A DNA stretch of 34,326 nucleotides, taken from positions 1-34,326 of the forward strand of contig JAJCZG010000014.1 of assembly GCA_029262475.1 (NCBI GenBank), given 5' to 3'. Made by a program: the position numbers and the translations under genes. Positions within the stretch are counted from its first letter, which is position 1, and every line of letters begins with the position of its first letter. Under the pieces are notes generated by a model. The model did not search any database and had not been told where the DNA came from. It saw only the letters and a program-made list of their open reading frames with translations. Of the stretch, positions 24,383-31,165 are shown piece by piece. This stretch comes from Deltaproteobacteria bacterium. GTDB taxonomy: Bacteria > Desulfobacterota > GWC2-55-46 > JAJCZF01.

Positions 24383-26110
24383 ATGACGATTCTCATGGAG
24401 AGATGCCGGAAGAGTTATTTTCACGAGGGCGGGGATATACCCTTGATCGGTGATACGATTGGGGAGCGGTTCGCCGGCGTAGTAGAACGCTTCCCGGATA
24501 ATGAGGCGGTCGTCTCCGTGCCGCAAGGCCGCCGCCTTACTTACGCTGAGCTATCCACAGCAGTGGACGAACTTGCGCGCGGGCTCATCGCCTACAGCTT
24601 TTCCAAGGGCGACCGTATAGGGGTATGGGCTACGAATAATATCGAGTGGCTACTCCTTCAGATGGCGACGGCCCGAATCGGCGCGGTACTGGTTAATATC
24701 AACCCAGCCTACAGGCCGAAGGAGCTGGAGTACGCGCTGAAGCATTCCGAGGTCCAAGCCCTCTTCGTAATGCCGTCTTTCAGGAAGAGCAATTACGTTG
24801 AGATGCTCACGGGGCTTATGCCCGAGCTCAGGGAGGCCGCTTCGGGCGAGAGGTGTTATAAGGAGTTCCCGTTTCTAAGGCATATTGTCCTCTACGACCC
24901 GAGAGCACCGGAGGAGACGAAGAGGCCGTACCCGGGCTTTATTCTCTGGCAGGAGGTGCTTAACGCGGGGATAGGTATCCCCGCCGAGAAGTTAGACGAG
25001 GCAGCCCGAAGCCTTGATACGGACGACCCTATAAATATCCAGTACACATCCGGCACGACTGGCTTCCCGAAGGCGGTCGTGCTAACGCATCACAATCTGA
25101 TAAATAACGCATACTTCTCGGCAAGGGCACTGCGCTTCACAGAGGCGGACCGTCTCTGCGTACCGGTCCCCTTCTACCACTGCTTCGGTATGGTGCTCGC
25201 TAACCTCCTTTGCCTCTCTGTTGGTGCGTGCGTAGTCATCCCTTGCGAGCACTTCGACCCGGCGGCGGTGCTCAGGGCCGTGGAGGCAGAGAAGTGCACG
25301 GCGATCCACGGGGTGCCGACGATGTTTATAGCCGAGCTGGAATCCAAAGAATTCAAAAATACTGACACAAGCTCTCTTCGAACAGGTATCATGGCTGGGG
25401 CCACCTGCCCTCCGGCGCTCATGAAACGCGTAATGGAGGATATGCACTGCGCTGGAATACTTATCGGTTATGGCCAGACGGAGGCCTCGCCAATAACTCA
25501 CCTTACGCATATGGAGGATACACTAAAGAGGAGGACCGAGACGGTAGGTAAGAACCTGCCGCACCAGGAGGTCAAGGTAATAGATACTTTAAGTGGAAAG
25601 ACAGTCCCGCTCGGCGAGGCCGGTGAGATATGCTTCCGCGGGTACCACGTCATGAAAGGCTACTACGGAGACGAGGAGGCAACCTCAGGGGCCATAGACG
25701 GAGACGAGTGGCTTCACTCCGGGGACCTGGGAGTGATGGACGTCGACGGCTATCTCAAGATAACCGGCAGGCTAAAGGAGATGATAATTCGAGGTGGAGA
25801 GAATATCTACCCGAGAGAGATAGAGGATCTGATATTTACCCATCCGAAGGTAGCTGAGGTGGCGGTCTTCGGCATACCGGACGAGTACTTCGGCGAGGAG
25901 ATAATGGCCTGGATAGAATTGCACTCGGGCGAGAGCTCTAAAGAAGAAGAGATTCGAGAATTTTTGAGGGATAGGATAGCCCACTATAAGATTCCGAAGC
26001 ATATACTATTCGTCGATGAGTTCCCCATGACCGTTACCGGAAAGCTGCAAAAATTCCGCATGAGGGAGATTGCAGTGGAAAGAATGCGTAAAGAGAATAG
26101 GAACCGTTAA
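24383..26110 (+). CDS. AMP-forming acyl-CoA synthetase (ANL superfamily)
   Basis: This enzyme activates a carboxylic acid to its CoA thioester via an acyl-adenylate. Signature elements are the P-loop-like YTSGTTGFPKA (221-231), GYGQTEASP, the GDLGVMDVDGYLKITGR hinge region and catalytic Lys554 in TVTGKLQ. The 575 residues and the internal sequence resemble medium/long-chain fatty-acyl-CoA ligases rather than acetyl-CoA synthetase. The start is ambiguous: GGGAGG is one base from ATG 24383 and 13 bases from ATG 24395. As the last gene of the operon it could activate the acids derived from amino-acid breakdown or regenerate acids from acyl-CoA. The physiological direction and chain length are not evident. 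Confidence 0.9.
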   Translation: MTILMERCRKSYFHEGGDIPLIGDTIGERFAGVVERFPDNEAVVSVPQGRRLTYAELSTAVDELARGLIAYSFSKGDRIGVWATNNIEWLLLQMATARIGAVLVNINPAYRPKELEYALKHSEVQALFVMPSFRKSNYVEMLTGLMPELREAASGERCYKEFPFLRHIVLYDPRAPEETKRPYPGFILWQEVLNAGIGIPAEKLDEAARSLDTDDPINIQYTSGTTGFPKAVVLTHHNLINNAYFSARALRFTEADRLCVPVPFYHCFGMVLANLLCLSVGACVVIPCEHFDPAAVLRAVEAEKCTAIHGVPTMFIAELESKEFKNTDTSSLRTGIMAGATCPPALMKRVMEDMHCAGILIGYGQTEASPITHLTHMEDTLKRRTETVGKNLPHQEVKVIDTLSGKTVPLGEAGEICFRGYHVMKGYYGDEEATSGAIDGDEWLHSGDLGVMDVDGYLKITGRLKEMIIRGGENIYPREIEDLIFTHPKVAEVAVFGIPDEYFGEEIMAWIELHSGESSKEEEIREFLRDRIAHYKIPKHILFVDEFPMTVTGKLQKFRMREIAVERMRKENRNR

Positions 26111-26235
26111 TGGCCTCTGTTGACGAGATGCTCCGTAAAATAGGAGTCTCTTTCCATGTCTACGGATGAGTATTACTACCGGTAACCCTGAACCGTGAGG
26201 CTTATTAAAACCTGCGGACTTGTAGGTGTAGTCCT

Positions 26236-26382
26236 CCCCTCTACCGTTCCCCCTGAAAACGATAATTGACAGACCTTCCCGAGAAGTATATCTTTCCATG
26301 TATGATGAATTGCTATCTCTACGACCTCATACAGGCTGATATCTAATGCCCCACCTCTACTCACATAAAAGCTCCGGCTGGC
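26236..26382 (+). repeat. 147-bp direct repeat, copy 1 (promoter and start of a putative integrase gene)
   Basis: The segment matches 27473-27619 without gaps, with six mismatches that I counted. It includes TTGACA (26266-26271) 15 bp before TATATC (26287-26292) and an ATG at 26346 that opens MPHLYSHKSSGW in both copies. It appears to be the upstream region and first codons of a gene whose body is lost. Confidence 0.85.
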
Positions 26383-26444
26383 GCGTACACTATCGCGTCT
26401 ACTTCTCCGACGGCACCCATGTCGATAAGGCCCGCTACGAGTAA
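26346..26444 (+). pseudogene. Truncated tyrosine-integrase-like N-terminal stub
   Basis: The 32 codons start MPHLYSHKSSGW and continue with a YRVYFSDGTHVDK segment, then stop at TAA. The pattern of a short basic start, an aromatic beta-strand and an (F/Y)xDGT turn resembles the N-terminal arm-binding domain of phage-type tyrosine recombinases. No catalytic domain follows. The family assignment is from general resemblance only. Confidence 0.45.
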
Positions 26445-26557
26445 CCCTATCGAGTAATTACCCCCCCAGCCTCACAACCAACACAGTTTAGAAGTGATAT
26501 AATTAAGGTAGGGATATAACAGATACGTTTAAAAAATGTAGAATGGGGGGAGTAATC

Positions 26558-26962
26558 ATGAAGGATCTATTTGCAGTAGATATTATGACAAGGCCGGTAT
26601 TGTCAGCAAGGAAAAATGCCTCGGTAAGAGATATAACGCTTCAGCTTCTTTCCGGTCTGTTTAGTGGAGTGCCTGTCACGGATGATGAGGGTACTGTTAT
26701 TGGAATCGTGACAGAAGTGGATATTCTGCGGCAGATAAAGAAGGGAAAAGAGCTTGGCAAGATACTGGCCGGGGATATCATGACAAAAGAGCCTATTGTG
26801 ACCGTTTCGGTCACTACACCGGTTGATGAAGTCATAAAAACCATGCTCGATGAAAAGATCACACGCCTCCCTGTTACAGAAGAAGGTAAACTAGTAGGCG
26901 TTATCGCAAGATGTGATCTGCTTAGGACTGTGATCGAGCCTGAGTTTGTGAGTTATATGTAA
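26558..26962 (+). CDS. Two-CBS-domain protein
   Basis: This 134-residue protein consists of two tandem CBS domains (about 5-60 and 72-128), each with the typical DIMTxxPV...VxxxVxDIxxxL and GVPVTDDEGTVIGIVTEVDIL pattern. Such stand-alone pairs bind adenine nucleotides and act as energy sensors for partner proteins. ATG 26558 is preferred, since a GGGGGAG run lies 5 nt upstream; ATG 26543 would add five residues. A TATAAT at 26498-26503 is a possible promoter. It lies between the two 147-bp repeats. The partner is unknown. Confidence 0.9.
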   Translation: MKDLFAVDIMTRPVLSARKNASVRDITLQLLSGLFSGVPVTDDEGTVIGIVTEVDILRQIKKGKELGKILAGDIMTKEPIVTVSVTTPVDEVIKTMLDEKITRLPVTEEGKLVGVIARCDLLRTVIEPEFVSYM

Positions 26963-27132
26963 GGTACAAACGTAGCTCCGTTAGGAGAATGTTCACCTTT
27001 GAGAGATAGCCCTATGCACTGGCGGTAGCTGAAATTCTTGTGACGTAAATATACGAAACATGTAATTCAGTAGGTTGTCCGGGTAATCCGGAGAGTGTAG
27101 GCTTCAATAATTTTTTAATCTGGAGGTGTATG

Positions 27133-27417
27133 ATGGAACTGCGCGACGAGATTGCAAAAGCGGCATATTCTCTGTTTGAGAAGAGCGGTTGGGTGCACGG
27201 CAAACATGAGGAGCACTGGTTTGAGGCTGAGAAGGCTGTATCAAGCAGAATGGGGGGGGAAGCTACTCAAAAGATCAAGGCAGCGATAGGATCAAAAGAT
27301 CTCGTGTTGTCAAAGCCACAGAAGAAGGGGATTTGGCCGCAGGACAAACCCGCTGCAGAGAGTAAGAAGACTACAAGGGCCAGGAGAAATAAGGCCCGTA
27401 GTGCTGCCAAGCCTTAA
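27133..27417 (+). CDS. DUF2934-family small protein with Lys/Arg-rich tail
   Basis: The 94-residue product carries the DUF2934 pattern (IAKAAYSLFEKSGWVHG, then HWFEAEKAV) in its first 40 residues, usually found in small cytoplasmic proteins of unknown function. The C-terminal half is rich in Lys, Arg and Ala, resembling nucleic-acid-binding tails. GGAGG is 6 nt from ATG 27133; the adjacent ATG 27130 is only 3 nt away. It shares the 1.1-kb block between the 147-bp repeats with the CBS gene. The function is unknown. Confidence 0.75.
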   Translation: MELRDEIAKAAYSLFEKSGWVHGKHEEHWFEAEKAVSSRMGGEATQKIKAAIGSKDLVLSKPQKKGIWPQDKPAAESKKTTRARRNKARSAAKP

Positions 27418-27444
27418 ACAGTCCACCCAGAAAAACAAATCCTC

Positions 27445-27473
27445 GGGTAGGGTGGGCGGTGCCCACCCTACCC
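27445..27473. repeat. 13-bp-arm perfect hairpin downstream of the DUF2934 gene
   Basis: GGGTAGGGTGGGC (27445-27457) pairs exactly with GCCCACCCTACCC (27461-27473) around GGT. There is no T tract, so it is more like a dispersed palindromic repeat than a classical terminator. It abuts the second 147-bp repeat. Confidence 0.75.
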
Positions 27474-27619
27474 CCCTCTACCGTTCACCCTGAAAACGAT
27501 AATTGACAGACCTTCCAGGGAAGTATATCTTTCCATGTATGATGAATAGCTATCTCTATGACCTCATACAGGCGGATATCTAATGCCCCACCTCTACTCA
27601 CATAAAAGCTCCGGCTGGC
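27473..27619 (+). repeat. 147-bp direct repeat, copy 2
   Basis: This copy aligns at a constant offset of 1237 bp to 26236-26382. Its ATG (27583) opens the same MPHLYSHKSSGW, then diverges and stops at 27631-27633. The SRAP gene starts 12 bp after that stop. Confidence 0.85.
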
Positions 27620-27633
27620 ACACCCGTAAATAA
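27583..27633 (+). pseudogene. Second truncated integrase-like start (16 codons)
   Basis: The first 12 codons equal those of the stub at 26346. The reading then changes to HTRK and ends. It is the boundary of the second repeat copy rather than a functional gene. Confidence 0.4.
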
Positions 27634-27645
27634 TAGGCTTTCACC

Positions 27646-28308
27646 ATGTGCGGACGCTACGTAAATACGACTCCCCTTGAGGGGCTGATAGACGAGTTCG
27701 ATGTCGATGCACCGCCTCTGGAGACCCACCCCGACTATAACGTCGCTCCGGGGCGCAACGTGCTCGCCGTCATAAACGACGGCAAGAATCGCCTCGTGGA
27801 GTGCAGGTGGGGCCTCATCCCCCACTGGGCAAAGGAGGCATCGGTCGGGTACAAGATTATAAACGCCCGCTCCGAGACGGTCGCAGAAAAGGCTTCATAT
27901 AAGATGCCTTTCCGGAAGCACCGCTGCCTCGTCGTTGCAGACGGCTTCTTCGAGTGGAGGAAAGACGGAAAGCGAAAGGCGCTATTTTACTTCTTCCTCA
28001 AGTCCGGCAAACCATTCGGCTTCGTCGGCCTCTATAGCCATTGGACATCGCCAGAAGGCGAGAAGGTATGTACATGTACGATACTCACTACCGAGGCTAA
28101 TGATGTCGTGCCCCATGTCCACGACCGTATGCCTGTTATAGTAGTAAAGGACAGCGAGAGCCTGTGGCTTGATCCTTCCATTGAGGACTACGCCTCGCTC
28201 TCGCCTGTAATGAAGCCCTACGAACCATCATTGATGAGTTCATACGAGGTCTCGACGATAGTCAACTCCCCGGCCAACAACACGCCTGAGAATATAAAGA
28301 CTCTCTGA
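27646..28308 (+). CDS. SRAP/HMCES (YedK) family abasic-site DNA-protein crosslinking protein
   Basis: SRAP proteins covalently trap abasic sites in single-stranded DNA through the N-terminal Cys. Cys2 follows the initiator Met in MCGRY, and the other active-site residues are in place: Asn73 in NARSE, Glu103 in DGFFEWR and His159 in HVHDRMP, close to the positions in E. coli YedK. The 220 residues are full length. Only a weak ribosome site precedes the ATG. It begins immediately after the second integrase-like repeat; SRAP genes are frequent on mobile DNA, although here composition is host-like. It is a confident family call. Confidence 0.92.
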   Translation: MCGRYVNTTPLEGLIDEFDVDAPPLETHPDYNVAPGRNVLAVINDGKNRLVECRWGLIPHWAKEASVGYKIINARSETVAEKASYKMPFRKHRCLVVADGFFEWRKDGKRKALFYFFLKSGKPFGFVGLYSHWTSPEGEKVCTCTILTTEANDVVPHVHDRMPVIVVKDSESLWLDPSIEDYASLSPVMKPYEPSLMSSYEVSTIVNSPANNTPENIKTL

Positions 28309-28572
28309 TAAACTGCGGCTTCCTTCCTGTACTCTGCACTCATGGTATGCTCTTAGTAGATGTTTATTACTACTGTAATTCAATGGATACAGCAGATTGA
28401 CTTGGCTTAACCTGTATGCTGTTGTAATTTATCTATAATTAAATTTACACACCAGAGTAGATTGATTATGATTCGCCTTATACAGACGTTATAATTATTG
28501 TTAGAATTAAACAAGTATCACAGAATTTAATATAGACAATAGACTTAGTCACTTAATTTCGGGATATCCAAA
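28309..28572. other. AT-rich intergenic region with 19-bp repeat copy 2
   Basis: No gene is evident. The 19-bp repeat shared with 16601-16619 lies at 28322-28340, after which composition becomes AT-rich. A TATAAT (28434-28439) and a TTGACT (28397-28402) are present, but their spacing does not make a convincing promoter. Confidence 0.5.
28322..28340 (+). repeat. 19-bp direct repeat, copy 2
   Basis: The sequence is identical to 16601-16619. It lies 14 bp after the SRAP stop, at the onset of the AT-rich stretch. Confidence 0.7.
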
Positions 28573-28701
28573 ATGACAGACACAGATGCAGAAGGCATAT
28601 CGTCTATTGGCCCCGCTCCCGCAGAAGAGGAGCGAAACAACCGCACGAACAACAAACTGAAACCCAAAAATCCATTTTTGCAAAGATTGAGTCGTTACTA
28701 A
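28573..28701 (+). pseudogene. Displaced 5' end of the membrane protein gene (frameshift)
   Basis: ATG 28573 opens a 42-codon frame (MTDTDAEGISSIGPAPAEEE...) that ends at TAA 28699-28701. Inserting one A in the A5 run at 28666-28670 would join it to the frame of the downstream membrane protein, giving ...LKPKKSIFAKIESLLKL. The hydrophilic start would make a natural cytoplasmic N-terminus. It is probably one gene broken by a 1-base deletion or a sequencing error. Confidence 0.55.
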
Positions 28702-28724
28702 AGCTCGCTGGAATCGCTGGTACT

Positions 28725-29939
28725 TTGACCGCGCTGATGGGGTTTTCTGCGGTTCATGTACACTTCTCGCGCCTCAATGTACCGTCACATTTCATCGACT
28801 ATCAGGTCGTGCTGAAGGCTGGCATGATACCAGCGATTTTACTAGCCATCCTTGCAACCTATGTCGTATGGACTTCTCGTAGCATTCGGGAAAACGCTAA
28901 ATTGAGTGCTCTGCAGATTATGCCGATCTTGCCACTCATGTTTCTTAGTATACTGTTTTTAATCATCGGAACTCTATTCTCTCTGCTTTTGTTAGTCTGG
29001 TGCATTGCGTGGGTGATCCATTTCCCGATAGATGCGACCTTTGGTATTTCACTGTCCACCCGCCAATTATTCTACGCAGGAATAGGCTTGTTTCTCGTTG
29101 CCGGGATTCTGCAGTTGATTTATAGGAAATTCTTTGGCCTGACAAAGCGGAGGTGGGGTCGTTTATTTAGTAAACCGGAGTTCATGCCGCATGGCTTTCA
29201 GAACTTTGTTGCGAATGGACTAAGATTTAAATTTCTAGATTCCTCCTGTGCTTTCACTGAAGAAGTAATGCAAAGAAAGGTGACACGTCAAGCAAATGGC
29301 GAACAGAACACAGTACTGCCCAAAAAACAGAAAAACTACGAGATGAGCCCCAAGGTGTGGCTATACTTACTTCCACTATGCTGGTTAATAATGCCATCTG
29401 CTTTCATTGCATTGTTTTTTGCCACAAAGACAGTCATCTACCTTTGGGATCCTGCACTTTCCCAGCAGCTCCCTTCTACTAACCTTTTGTTATGGAGCGG
29501 ATTGATTGCAGGCGTATTTTATAGTCTCTCCGTCACTGCTGCAGTGTTTGACCTTGATGGTATCCTGAATTCTCAAAATAGGGGAATCCGCCTTATCGGA
29601 ATTACAGAAGGTGCTGCTGCACTTCTTATCACTTATGTGATCTTTGCCACACTGTACACTACAAAGATATATCCTAACCTCGGTAGAACTTGGGGCGGTG
29701 GAAGGCCAGCATCTATTTCCATTTGCCTAGCGAAAGACGACATTCCTAATGCAGATATCCTGAAAGAACTACTTCCGCACGCAAGCATAGGTACGTCAAA
29801 AGACACATTGTGTATTGATTCAGTATTTTTAGTACACTCAACCAAGGAGAATTCCATAATTATTGATAAGATGGACGGGGCACCCTCAGGCATGGTGGTT
29901 TCCAATGACCGGATCCAGTTGATCACCTGCCCGAGATGA
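28725..29939 (+). CDS. Multi-pass membrane protein of unknown function
   Basis: I do not recognise this family. From the TTG at 28725 it has 404 residues with about seven hydrophobic segments: one near the start, three between about 25 and 150, and three between about 205 and 310. A soluble C-terminal domain of about 90 residues follows, with several beta-like stretches and three cysteines. The frame is open well upstream of 28725 and probably joins the ATG at 28573 after a one-base frameshift. AT-rich codon use differs from the metabolic genes to the left, suggesting separate acquisition. It is the last gene before the right-hand att-like repeat, so it may be cargo of an integrated element. 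Confidence 0.65.
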   Translation: MTALMGFSAVHVHFSRLNVPSHFIDYQVVLKAGMIPAILLAILATYVVWTSRSIRENAKLSALQIMPILPLMFLSILFLIIGTLFSLLLLVWCIAWVIHFPIDATFGISLSTRQLFYAGIGLFLVAGILQLIYRKFFGLTKRRWGRLFSKPEFMPHGFQNFVANGLRFKFLDSSCAFTEEVMQRKVTRQANGEQNTVLPKKQKNYEMSPKVWLYLLPLCWLIMPSAFIALFFATKTVIYLWDPALSQQLPSTNLLLWSGLIAGVFYSLSVTAAVFDLDGILNSQNRGIRLIGITEGAAALLITYVIFATLYTTKIYPNLGRTWGGGRPASISICLAKDDIPNADILKELLPHASIGTSKDTLCIDSVFLVHSTKENSIIIDKMDGAPSGMVVSNDRIQLITCPR

Positions 29940-30392
29940 GACCAGTGCGAAGTTATAGTAAATTCTTAATGAAGATACAAAAGACGTTCTAATCAGGCAC
30001 GGTGTGTATTTACCCCTCCCCATTCCAACATGGCAAGCGGATCCGTACCAAGCGATTCATTGTAGGGCAACTCAGATTGATTGGGGAGTGAAGATAGGCC
30101 CATAGGCCTATGGTGGAGTTGGTTTCTGACGGTAATAGATAACCCTCAACCCTACTCTAAGGGGTTTGTTTGTAGGTGTACTGCGCACCTGTAGTAAATT
30201 GGTTTCTGTTGATTAACGGATGTAATCGGCATTCGCTCTGACAAAGAGAGGTCAAGTTGCGACTGTATAGTAAATTGTATAGTGAATGCTCGGTAATATA
30301 CGGTAACGTACGGTAAAGGCTCTCTTCTGAAATGGCTAATTTCGTAATGAAATAGCAACGTACGGTAAATGGTCCTGCCCTTATTAATATAC
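29940..30392. other. Repeat-rich non-coding region left of the att-like copy
   Basis: No plausible gene is seen. The region has a 14-bp perfect palindrome CCATAGGCCTATGG (30100-30113), a segment like 26183-26230 (30140-30180), a 12-bp near-tandem pair (TGTATAGTAAAT then TGTATAGTGAAT, from 30264), and CGGTAA iterons. Such short repeats beside a tRNA-derived core resemble integrase arm-binding sites. Confidence 0.55.
30291..30368 (+). repeat. CGGTAA iterons
   Basis: CGGTAA occurs at 30291, 30301 and 30311 with an exact 10-bp period, and again at 30363. Further copies lie at 30130 and, in the related upstream segment, at 26180. One-turn helical spacing suggests protein binding on one face of the DNA. 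Confidence 0.6.
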
Positions 30393-30481
30393 GACTGTTA
30401 ATCACCTTGTCGGGGGTTCGAATCCCTCCCTGGAAGCCAAATAAAATCAAAGGGTTACGGCTTATGTCGTAGCCCTTTTTT
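30393..30481 (+). repeat. attR-like 89-bp direct repeat (tRNA-Asn 3' half plus terminator)
   Basis: This displaced copy of 16409-16497 lacks the 5' half of the tRNA, so it is not a functional tRNA gene. One substitution (A30434) breaks the acceptor stem sequence. Its direction matches that of the intact tRNA, which is the classical layout for the distal end of an element inserted at a tRNA 3' end. Confidence 0.85.
30449..30481 (+). terminator. Duplicated intrinsic terminator within attR-like repeat
   Basis: This is the same stem as at 16465-16494, followed by T6 after a GCCC. It would still terminate plus-strand transcription leaving the island. Confidence 0.75.
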
Positions 30482-30848
30482 GTGTTTACTTGTAAATTCG
30501 AAGCCCTTTGCCGAAGGCAAATCGGGCTTGACCGGGGAGTATACCCAATCACCCAAGCCTTCCAGTAATGCATCCGAACGCTCCAGTTGGTTCATATCCG
30601 TTTTTCCGTTAAGGGAATTTTTCCTCTCCGAGTAACGCGCCGTATTCATCAAAGATTATACGCAGGTAAAAGCCCCGGTTTCTATCCGGAGGCTCTTATT
30701 ATGCGTCCTGGGTATAGATGGAGACGAAGAGGGCGGGGCTTGTGTCGAAATACTTATATAATTATGATAGCATCAGGGGTAGAGACCGGCCCACTATTAT
30801 GAACACATACCGGTAATGTTTTTATAAAAATAAGGAGCTACGCTCGAC
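30482..30848. other. Intergenic region right of the att-like copy
   Basis: No gene is evident. It contains a hairpin at 30501-30529 (AAGCCC/GGGCTT continuing as TTTGCC/GGCAAA around GAA, with a 2-nt bulge), the terminator-like hairpin at 30671-30694, and a TATAAT (30757-30762) without a clear -35 that may serve the next gene. Confidence 0.5.
30671..30698 (+). terminator. Terminator-like GC hairpin
   Basis: AGCCCCGG (30671-30678) pairs with CCGGAGGCT (30686-30694) with one bulged A and a 7-nt loop, preceded by an A run and followed by CTTATT. The T tract is poor. Confidence 0.35.
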
Positions 30849-31091
30849 ATGGATCTCTTCTCAATTGCAACATGGGTAATCGCCGCCCTAAGCCTTATTG
30901 GCGTCATGCTTAACATACGAAAGGATAAACGCTGCTTCATCTTCTTTGCTATTGGCAATGCCGGATGGATCGTAATAGACATGATGATTGGCCTCTATGC
31001 TCAGGTCCTGCTCTTTTCCGTTTTAACTGTCTTTTCTCTTTACGGATACATTACCTGGAGAAGGGAAGAAATAAGGGCGGTAGTAGAGTAG
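30849..31091 (+). CDS. Small three-helix membrane protein, PnuC-like repeat
   Basis: An 80-residue inner-membrane protein with three hydrophobic segments (about 4-20, 28-47 and 50-68) and a short charged tail. The order (an N-terminal helix ending in GVMLNIRKDK, then FFAIGNAGWIVIDMMIGLYAQ, then VLTVFSLYGYITW) resembles half of a PnuC-type nicotinamide riboside transporter. It matches small conserved membrane proteins that are usually left uncharacterised. AAGGAG lies 11 nt before the ATG. It precedes arfB in the same direction by 74 bp. Transport function is not established. Confidence 0.65.
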   Translation: MDLFSIATWVIAALSLIGVMLNIRKDKRCFIFFAIGNAGWIVIDMMIGLYAQVLLFSVLTVFSLYGYITWRREEIRAVVE

Positions 31092-31165
31092 GCCCTGTCG
31101 GCTCACCGATTGAACAATCGAAGATTACGCTTGAGCAGAGAGCTTGTAAGTCGTAAACTCATAGG

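Larger units (their letters stand above)
26111..26557. other. Intergenic region with integrative-element remnants
   Basis: This stretch has no intact gene. It holds 26183-26230 sequence resembling 30140-30180, the first 147-bp repeat (26236-26382), the 32-codon integrase-like stub (26346-26444) and, at 26498-26503, a TATAAT that may serve the CBS gene. Confidence 0.6.

Noticed and set aside
30291-30368. CRISPR-like array
   Set aside because: The CGGTAA units are only 6 bp with 4-bp spacers, far too short for repeats and spacers, and there are no cas genes.
30393-30481. A second functional tRNA-Asn gene
   Set aside because: The 5' half (acceptor strand, D arm and half of the anticodon stem) is absent, so no cloverleaf can form.
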